In this document: one piece after another, positions 1 through 4,895 of the stretch
How the letters are laid out: each line of letters begins with the position of its first letter
Position numbering within the stretch: position 1 is the stretch's first letter
Source of the DNA: Paracoccaceae bacterium
GTDB lineage: Bacteria; Pseudomonadota; Alphaproteobacteria; Rhodobacterales; Rhodobacteraceae
Assembly (NCBI GenBank): GCA_030626365.1
Contig: DAOUPC010000179.1
Location: 1-6,171 of the forward strand
Direction: 5' to 3'
DNA: 6,171 nt
Notes under the pieces: model-generated
The model's database searches: none
Told to the model about the DNA's origin: nothing
Seen by the model: only the letters and a program-made list of their open reading frames with translations
Position numbers and translations under genes: made by a program

Positions 1-206
1 ATGGGCGGTTGTCGCCGGGCGATCAGATCATGATGGTCGCCACCGCCGCACCCCACCGCCGGGATGCGTTTGAGGCGGCAGAATACCTGATGGAGTACCT
101 GAAATCCCGCGCGCCATTCTGGAAGAAAGAGATCACCCGGGATGGCACCGCCTGGGTCGCCGCCAAGGACGAAGACGAGGCCGCGCTGGATCGCTGGCAG
201 GGGTAA
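1..206 (+). CDS. moaE: Molybdopterin synthase catalytic (large) subunit MoaE, C-terminal part
   Basis: This is the 3' end of moaE; the gene starts left of the window and its first complete codon here is at position 3. MoaE, with the thiocarboxylated small subunit MoaD, puts the two dithiolene sulfurs onto precursor Z (cPMP) to make molybdopterin in the cytoplasm. About 67 residues are visible of roughly 150 in the family. They match the conserved end of MoaE: LSPGDQIMMV, then APHRRDAFEA, then YLKSRAPFWKKE. The two active-site lysines of the family (Lys119 and Lys126 in E. coli) correspond to the lysines in YLK and FWK, seven residues apart as expected, and the preceding His-Arg pair is also kept at the right distance. 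The frame stops with TAA at 204-206. It is convergent with the coiled-coil gene on the other strand. A moaD gene directly upstream is likely but not seen. Confidence 0.93.
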   Translation, partial: GRLSPGDQIMMVATAAPHRRDAFEAAEYLMEYLKSRAPFWKKEITRDGTAWVAAKDEDEAALDRWQG

Positions 207-240
207 ACGACGCGCCACCCACCGCACCAACCGGGGCCTG
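207..240. other. Convergent intergenic gap, no terminator seen
   Basis: This 34-base gap separates the stop codon of moaE (plus strand) from the stop codon of the coiled-coil gene (minus strand). I see no GC-rich hairpin followed by a T run on either strand, so transcription end sites for the two converging units cannot be placed from the sequence. Confidence 0.6.
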
Positions 241-573
241 TTACGTCTCGCTGATATTCATCCGCTCTATATATGTGCGCATTTCTTCGGCCTCAAGGCG
301 GGCATCACGCAGGCCTTCCATGGCTGCGTTCAGTTCCGCTTCGGTCTGGATCAGTTGATTGCTCAACTCGGCCTCGCGTTGTTGCAGATAGGTGATTGCC
401 TGATCCCGGGTTTCCTCGGCCTCGTGCAGTTCCTGGCTCATCCGGTCCAGTTCGCCCACGTCTTTCTGGTTCACCCGTGTGAACCGATGCACCAGCCAAT
501 GCGCGAACCACCCCATCACAAACGCGACAAACAGGATGATGGTTGTGGTCAAGATGAACTCAGTTCTGTTCAT
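241..573 (-). CDS. Small membrane-anchored coiled-coil protein, function unknown
   Basis: I do not recognise a named family. The 110-residue product starts MNRTEFILTT and has one strongly hydrophobic helix at about residues 6-28. His, Arg and Lys residues follow at about 29-37, which by the positive-inside rule suggests that the C-terminal part is cytoplasmic. Residues about 40-103 are charged and helical, rich in Glu, Gln, Ala and Leu, with leucines or methionines at heptad-like spacing (L63/L70, L74/L81/L88), so a coiled coil is likely. The start at 573 is favoured over the in-frame ATG at 612 because a strong GGAGG lies 9 bases upstream. The gene begins inside the last 14 bases of the OmpA-type gene, so co-translation is likely. 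Its shape resembles small one-helix coiled-coil proteins such as ZapG/YhcB, but I see no sequence signature that supports that name. Confidence 0.8.
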   Translation of the reverse strand: MNRTEFILTTTIILFVAFVMGWFAHWLVHRFTRVNQKDVGELDRMSQELHEAEETRDQAITYLQQREAELSNQLIQTEAELNAAMEGLRDARLEAEEMRTYIERMNISET

Positions 574-2533
574 TGCTGGTATCCTCCCCGGCAGAGCCGT
601 CGGTTTTCTCATTGGCCTGGGTTGTGCTGTTGTCCGGGGCTGGCTTTACCGGCGCATCCGATACCGTAGCTTCGCCAGCCTGCGCCGTGCTTTCAAGCAT
701 GGTTTCCTCTTCGTCCACCAGGTTGGGCCGGATCAGGCGAAAGGCGATACGCCGGTTGTCTTCACGCCCCTTTTCTGTGTCATTGTCCGCGATCGGCTGG
801 CTTTCGCCATAACCCACAGCCACGTAGGACGAGGTCAGCACCCGACGCGCACGCAGTTCATTCAGCACCGATTGCGCCCGCGCCTGGCTTAGGTTCTGGT
901 TCATCACCTCGCGGCCCTGACTATCTGTGTGGCCCTGAATCTCCAGCCGGATTTCACCGCATATGGTCAGGATATCGGCGATGGTGTTCATTGTATCCAA
1001 CGCCCCCGCAGCAATCGTTGCCGAGCCCGGTTCGAACGCGATTTTGGCAGCGGCCTGAACCGCCGCCAGGTCGGCCTCGCAGGTTTCGGGGTCCGGGGTT
1101 GTGTCAACCGGATCAGGCGGTCGGCGGAATGTGATATCCAGTGCGAATGTGCCCGCACCGCCCAGCTTGTCAGCCAGCAGGCCGGCAATTTCGGCGCTGG
1201 CTGTTTCACGTTCTGATATGCCGGACAGGGTCAGGGTATCCGCCGTCACCGTCAGCGCGCCATTAACCAGAAAGGACAGCACCTCAAGCCCGCTTAGCAC
1301 CCGCACCGGCCAGTCCGGCGGCAGGCCATCGACCGTGCGCGTGGCAGTATAGACCGATTCGGACCCAAAGCGCGCCCTGGCATAGGCATCGGCCATATGG
1401 CGCAGGTTTTCATCGCCCAGACGCCCCCGCAGTTGCACCAGCCCTTCGGGGCTAAGGGTTGCAGTGAATTCCGAGGGTCCGATTGAATCCGGCGCGCCCT
1501 TTGGCACAGGCAGGACCGCATGCAGCACAAAGGCCGGCGGCAGGGCGGTGGCCAGTTCCCCGACGATCCGGTCGAACAGGGCGCTATCTGTGCCCGCCAC
1601 GGCAACCAGCGTGATGTCGGCGTCCGACATGGTGACCGACCCGGCCCCCAGTTTGGCCAGCGCCCGAATCGACCGCCCGGCAGCCTTGGCCCAGCTAGAG
1701 GTTGGCGTACCCATGCCGACGACACAGGTCGCCGGCCCCGTCAGCCCGGCCCGCTGCGCAGCGGCCATGATTTGGGCCTTCGCAATGACACTATCGGCAG
1801 AGCAGACATCAAACCGCCCGCCCGCATCATCGATCAGAAACCGCAGGGTGAACGGCGTAATGACCGGGCGTGGTGCGGAAATATACAGCGCCATCCGCAG
1901 GCCCGGTGGTGCGGCGCGGTTCATCTCGGCCTCGAGCATCTTTTTAGCCTCGATGCTGTCAGAAATGGCGGTAATGGCAATCTGCCCCGCCGAAACCGAT
2001 ATCTTGGAACGGGGCAGCCGGTTCAGGGCGATCACGGCAAACCCCATCGCATCGTCCCAGCCACGCGGTACGGGGTAATGGGCGACTTGCAGCAGATCGC
2101 TGACCTGCCCGGCCTTTTCGATCTGGCTCAACTGGCTGATCAACGCCTCACGGGATGTGCTGGCGGGGATCAGGCCGATGATCGAAATACCACTGTCGTT
2201 GCGCAGAATTTCGGCGGAAAAGTGCGGCGCGATGATCTCTGCGCCGGGCGTGATCTGCATCGCATCGATGATTCGTGCAGCATCAACCATCGTACCCGCC
2301 AGGCTAAGTGCGTTGAACCGGGTTGCCTCATTCGCAGCGGTGCCGGTCAGGATCACCTTCAACCCGTCCGCCTGAACCTCGGCCCATTCATGCGCAGCGC
2401 TATCCAGTGCAAAGCGCACACCGATTTCGGTTCGTGCCTCGACCGCAGACACCGAAAATCTGGCGGCAACAAAGCACAGGGTCGCACCCATGAGGATGGC
2501 GGCAGTGGTGATGAACAGGGCTGACAAGCGCAT
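560..2533 (-). CDS. OmpA-family envelope protein with BON-like repeats
   Basis: This 657-residue protein is predicted to sit in the periplasm, anchored to a membrane and bound to peptidoglycan. Residues about 4-24 form a hydrophobic N-terminal signal or anchor; Cys20 is not in a lipobox, so it is probably not a lipoprotein. Residues about 45-470 hold several BON-like units, each with an alternating strand of the type GLxVxLxGxxxxE followed by an alpha helix (about 55-92, 180-205, 305-335, 362-388 and 430-460). Residues about 485-600 are an OmpA C-terminal domain: IAFEPGSATI (499-508 region), LEIQGHTDSQG (530-540), then LSQARAQSVLNELRARRV and GYGESQP. Asp537 and Arg552, 15 residues apart, match the pair that binds diaminopimelate in OmpA domains. 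Residues 601-657 are an acidic, low-complexity tail. BON plus OmpA resembles mycobacterial ArfA/OmpATb, which is about half this length. The gene follows ubiA by 62 bases. Its AAGGA is 14 bases before the ATG, which is long, so initiation may be weak. Confidence 0.9.
   Translation of the reverse strand: MRLSALFITTAAILMGATLCFVAARFSVSAVEARTEIGVRFALDSAAHEWAEVQADGLKVILTGTAANEATRFNALSLAGTMVDAARIIDAMQITPGAEIIAPHFSAEILRNDSGISIIGLIPASTSREALISQLSQIEKAGQVSDLLQVAHYPVPRGWDDAMGFAVIALNRLPRSKISVSAGQIAITAISDSIEAKKMLEAEMNRAAPPGLRMALYISAPRPVITPFTLRFLIDDAGGRFDVCSADSVIAKAQIMAAAQRAGLTGPATCVVGMGTPTSSWAKAAGRSIRALAKLGAGSVTMSDADITLVAVAGTDSALFDRIVGELATALPPAFVLHAVLPVPKGAPDSIGPSEFTATLSPEGLVQLRGRLGDENLRHMADAYARARFGSESVYTATRTVDGLPPDWPVRVLSGLEVLSFLVNGALTVTADTLTLSGISERETASAEIAGLLADKLGGAGTFALDITFRRPPDPVDTTPDPETCEADLAAVQAAAKIAFEPGSATIAAGALDTMNTIADILTICGEIRLEIQGHTDSQGREVMNQNLSQARAQSVLNELRARRVLTSSYVAVGYGESQPIADNDTEKGREDNRRIAFRLIRPNLVDEEETMLESTAQAGEATVSDAPVKPAPDNSTTQANEKTDGSAGEDTSNEQN
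583..587 (-). promoter_or_regulatory. Ribosome binding site of the coiled-coil gene
   Basis: On the minus strand the sequence reads GGAGG with nine bases before the ATG at 573. It lies within the final codons of the OmpA-type gene, out of use in that frame. It decides the start of the small gene: the longer in-frame ATG at 612 would add 13 residues (MRKPTALPGRIPA) that break up the clean N-terminal membrane segment. Confidence 0.75.
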
Positions 2534-2595
2534 TGGCGGGGTCGATATCCTTTGGTCCGTCTTTGCCTTCTAGCGCCCCACGCGCCGGGGTTCAA
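2534..2595 (-). other. Gap between ubiA and the OmpA-type gene
   Basis: This gap holds the weak, distant ribosome binding site of the OmpA-type gene (AAGGA, 14 bases before ATG). There is also a four-base CCCC/GGGG stem near 2577-2591 with no T run, too weak to call a terminator. I see no clear -35/-10 pair, so read-through from ubiA is the simplest reading. Confidence 0.45.
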
Positions 2596-3558
2596 TCAAC
2601 CCAATAGCGCCACACAAAAGAAGATCAGCGGAATCAGGCCGGTATCGCGGTTAACCCGGAACAATTGCAGCATTTTTGCATTGTCCTGCGCATCAAAGCC
2701 ACGCAATTGCCAGGCCATATGCCAGCCCATCGCCCACGGCCCCGCCAGTGCCAGAACCAGCGCCAGAATTGATCCATTCGGCATGACCGCCTGAATCACC
2801 GCCATCCCCATGCACGCAACAGTGATCACCAGGAAATATTTCAACCAACGCACCGTGTCGTGCCCAAACAGCCGGGCGGTGGATTTCAGCCCGATCAGCG
2901 CGTCATCCTCAGTGTCCTGATGTGCATAGATCGTGTCATAGAACAGCGTCCAGGAAATACCGGCAAAGTACAGAATGACCGCCGGCCAGTGCAGCGCACC
3001 GGCATGCGCCGTCCAGGCCAGCAACGCGCCCCAGTTGAACGCCAGCCCCAAAAACACCTGCGGCCACCAGGTAAACCGCTTGGCAAACGGATAAACCGCC
3101 ACCGGCAACAATGACAGCACACCCAAGGCAATGGCCGCCCGGTTGAACGTCAGCAATATCGCCAGGGCAATCAGCGCCTGAAGCCCCATCCAGACCGCCG
3201 CCTGTAATACGCTGACCTGCCCCGATGGTATCGGACGGGACCGGGTGCGTTCCACCTGTGCGTCATACTTGCGGTCCGAAATGTCATTCCAGGTACAGCC
3301 CGCCCCGCGCATCAGCCAGGCCCCTGCCCCACAGCCAATGGCAATCCAGGCGTCCTCCCAGCGTGGCGACTGATCCCACAACATCGCCAGCACCAGCCCC
3401 CACCAGCAGGGGATCAGCAACAACCACGTGCCAATAGGGCGGTCCGCACGCGAAAGGCGCAGATAAGGGCGCGCAAAGGCCGGCGCACGGGTATCAACCC
3501 AGTTGCCCGAAACCGCATCTGAAACCTGACCGTCTGGCATCTGCGCATCGCCTTGCAT
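2596..3558 (-). CDS. ubiA: 4-hydroxybenzoate polyprenyltransferase UbiA
   Basis: This inner-membrane enzyme joins the polyprenyl chain to 4-hydroxybenzoate, the first committed step on the ubiquinone ring; in alphaproteobacteria the chain is usually decaprenyl (UQ-10). With the start at 3558 the protein has 320 residues and about nine hydrophobic helices (roughly 44-60, 67-88, 118-138, 141-159, 165-187, 191-212, 238-259, 264-285 and 306-320). Both Asp-rich motifs that bind magnesium-diphosphate are intact: NDISDRKYD (residues 91-99) and YDTIYAHQDTEDD (207-219). The window ahead of helix 1, RPYLRLSRADRPIGTWLLL, is typical of UbiA. The start at 3558 has AAGGG seven bases upstream; an ATG at 3540 (MPDGQVSD) with AAGG ten bases upstream is a fair alternative. 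The open frame continues to 3651, but that extension lies in rsmE and does not look like UbiA. It is divergent from rsmE and probably leads an operon with the OmpA-type and coiled-coil genes. Confidence 0.95.
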   Translation of the reverse strand: MQGDAQMPDGQVSDAVSGNWVDTRAPAFARPYLRLSRADRPIGTWLLLIPCWWGLVLAMLWDQSPRWEDAWIAIGCGAGAWLMRGAGCTWNDISDRKYDAQVERTRSRPIPSGQVSVLQAAVWMGLQALIALAILLTFNRAAIALGVLSLLPVAVYPFAKRFTWWPQVFLGLAFNWGALLAWTAHAGALHWPAVILYFAGISWTLFYDTIYAHQDTEDDALIGLKSTARLFGHDTVRWLKYFLVITVACMGMAVIQAVMPNGSILALVLALAGPWAMGWHMAWQLRGFDAQDNAKMLQLFRVNRDTGLIPLIFFCVALLG

Positions 3559-3565
3559 ATGTATG

Positions 3566-3570
3566 CCCTT
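3566..3570 (-). promoter_or_regulatory. Ribosome binding site of ubiA
   Basis: On the minus strand the sequence reads AAGGG, seven bases before the ATG at 3558. It directly abuts the rsmE start codon at 3571, so the ubiA translation signal fills the space between the two divergent genes. It favours 3558 over 3540 as the ubiA start. Confidence 0.55.
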
Positions 3571-4308
3571 ATGAATGCAAAAATCAGACTGTATGTAGAG
3601 CACCCCCTGGGGGCAGGGCAATCGGTTCCTTTGAACCGGGATCAGGCGCATTACCTGTTCGGGGTGATGCGACTGACCGTTGGCGGGGCTGTGGCGTTAT
3701 TCAACGGGCGTGACGGGGAATGGCAGGCAACCGTGGCCAAGGCCGGCAAACGGGGCGGCGTACTGGCGCTGAACACGCAATCCGCGCCGCTGCAAATGCC
3801 CCCCGACCTGTGGCTGCTGTTCGCACCGATCAAAAAAGCCCGCACCGATTTCATCGTCGAAAAGGCGGCGGAAATGGGCGCGGCGCGAATTGTTCCTGTG
3901 CAAACCGATTTCACCAATTCCGAACGGGTGCGTCAGGATCGTCTTCAGGCCCATGCGGTCGAGGCCGCCGAACAATGCGGTGCCACATTCGTACCCGAAG
4001 TAACGGGGTTGCAGAAACTTGACCGGATACTGGCCGACTGGCCCGAGGGGCGCCAACTGATGTTCTGTGACGAGGCCGCCATTGGGGCCCCTTCGGGCAT
4101 GGCGGACATTGCCGCGACGCACAGCGCCAAACCCTGGGCGATCCTGATCGGCCCCGAAGGTGGGTTTTCGGATGCCGAGCGCACCCGCCTGCGCGCCCTG
4201 CCCTTTACCCACATCATCAGCCTTGGCCCCCGCATCCTGCGCGCCGACACGGCGGTGGTGGCGGCGATAACCCTTTGGCAGCATGCACTGGGGGACTGGC
4301 AACAATGA
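3571..4308 (+). CDS. rsmE: 16S rRNA (uracil(1498)-N3)-methyltransferase RsmE
   Basis: RsmE is a SPOUT-class enzyme that uses S-adenosylmethionine to methylate N3 of U1498 in helix 44 of 16S rRNA, acting on the assembled 30S subunit. The 245-residue length is usual for the family. Residues about 1-70 form the PUA-like RNA-binding domain (IRLYVEHPLG, then RDQAHYLFGVMRL). The rest is the knotted methyltransferase domain: EKAAEMGAARIVPVQTDF, EAAEQCGATFVPEV, then the SAM-binding GPEGGFSDAER (194-204) and the knot motif SLGPRILRADTA (217-228). The start at 3571 is chosen because MNAKIRLYVE fits family N-termini. In-frame TTG 3553 and ATG 3559 are possible but add no family-like sequence. None of the three has a clear Shine-Dalgarno sequence. 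The stop overlaps the next gene as ATGA. Confidence 0.95.
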   Translation: MNAKIRLYVEHPLGAGQSVPLNRDQAHYLFGVMRLTVGGAVALFNGRDGEWQATVAKAGKRGGVLALNTQSAPLQMPPDLWLLFAPIKKARTDFIVEKAAEMGAARIVPVQTDFTNSERVRQDRLQAHAVEAAEQCGATFVPEVTGLQKLDRILADWPEGRQLMFCDEAAIGAPSGMADIAATHSAKPWAILIGPEGGFSDAERTRLRALPFTHIISLGPRILRADTAVVAAITLWQHALGDWQQ

Positions 4309-4832
4309 GCTTTATTCGCCCCGAGGCACGCACCGCCATCTGGCGCTGGCGCGAAGTCCTGATTGGCGCCGGCATCGCAATGCTGGGCCTTTCATGGGTC
4401 CTGGGGCCCGGCGGTTTGCTGGGCTGGGTTGGCTGGTTGCTGATTGGTGCCGGACTGGCCCTTGTGGTGGTCGGCATTCAGCGCACGCGGTTTCGTGCCA
4501 ATTCCGACGGACCGGGTATCGTAACGGTGGACGAAGGCCAGATCACCTATTTCGGACCGCTGACAGGGGGCGCGGTAGCAGTATCTGAATTTGAGCGGCT
4601 AACGCTGGACCCGACCGCCAAACCGCCCCATTGGGTGTTACAGCAACCGGGCCAGCCCCCGCTGCACATCCCCATCAACGCCAAAGGGGCCGAAACATTG
4701 TTCGATGTGTTTGCCACCCTGCCCGGCCTGCGGACCGAATATATGCTGGGCGCACTGAACGGGCCCGGCACCCAACCGGTCATGATCTGGGAACGCAACC
4801 GTGATCGCGTCATGTTGCAACCGTTGCATTGA
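4305..4832 (+). CDS. Conserved-looking two-helix membrane protein, function unknown
   Basis: I do not recognise a named family. The 175-residue product begins MSFIRPEART and has two hydrophobic helices at about 18-34 and 38-58, joined by a short Gly/Pro turn (GPGG). Arg-rich stretches sit before the first helix (RTAIWRWR) and after the second (QRTRFR), so both ends are predicted to be cytoplasmic, forming a membrane hairpin. The C-terminal ~115 residues look mainly beta-stranded with one helix (about 128-139, AKGAETLFDVFATL), a layout that could suit a PH-like fold, but this is inference from pattern only. The start at 4305 overlaps the rsmE stop as ATGA, with GGGGA nine bases upstream, pointing to coupled translation. 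The earlier in-frame ATG at 4275 would place ten residues inside rsmE and is less likely. It sits between rsmE and gshA on the same strand. Confidence 0.8.
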   Translation: MSFIRPEARTAIWRWREVLIGAGIAMLGLSWVLGPGGLLGWVGWLLIGAGLALVVVGIQRTRFRANSDGPGIVTVDEGQITYFGPLTGGAVAVSEFERLTLDPTAKPPHWVLQQPGQPPLHIPINAKGAETLFDVFATLPGLRTEYMLGALNGPGTQPVMIWERNRDRVMLQPLH

Positions 4833-4858
4833 CAGTTCGCACAATTAACCCCACTTCT
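4829..4858 (+). promoter_or_regulatory. Possible gshA promoter (good -35, weak -10)
   Basis: TTGACA at 4829-4834 matches the -35 consensus exactly and overlaps the stop codon of the preceding gene. At the usual 17-18 base spacing the -10 would be CACTTC or ACTTCT (4852-4858), a poor match to TATAAT. The position, within the 63-base gap before gshA, is sensible, but the weak -10 keeps this tentative; gshA may simply be read from rsmE. Confidence 0.25.
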
Positions 4859-4885
4859 GACCGACAGTCATTTCAACCAGTATTC

Positions 4886-4889
4886 GGAG
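4886..4889 (+). promoter_or_regulatory. Ribosome binding site of gshA
   Basis: GGAG lies six bases before the ATG at 4896. It supports that start, which gives the N-terminus MSIPQSGGGPIEHHSQMAEY. Confidence 0.7.
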
Positions 4890-4895
4890 CGCGCA

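Noticed and set aside
142..669. A 175-codon open frame on the plus strand across the coiled-coil gene
   Set aside because: It overlaps the end of moaE and runs antisense to two better supported genes. Its composition (many His, Cys, Pro and Arg) has no family look.
1520..2524. A 334-codon open frame on the plus strand opposite the OmpA-type gene
   Set aside because: Its product is rich in Arg, Gly, His and Gln with no recognisable domain or membrane segment. The opposite strand carries a continuous frame with an intact OmpA domain and signal-like N-terminus, so this is a shadow frame of GC-rich DNA.
2474..2533. Lipoprotein signal at Cys20 of the OmpA-type protein
   Set aside because: The residues before the cysteine are Ala-Thr-Leu, which do not fit a lipobox (small residue needed just before Cys).
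2577..2591. CCCC/GGGG stem as a terminator after ubiA
   Set aside because: The stem is only four base pairs and no T run follows on either strand.
3604..3614. Palindrome CCCCCTGGGGG inside the 5' end of rsmE
   Set aside because: It spells ordinary family codons (His-Pro-Leu-Gly), has a one-base centre that cannot form a hairpin, and the symmetry stops after five bases.
3697..4305. A 202-codon open frame on the minus strand opposite rsmE
   Set aside because: It is antisense to a full-length, motif-complete rsmE and has no recognisable domain.
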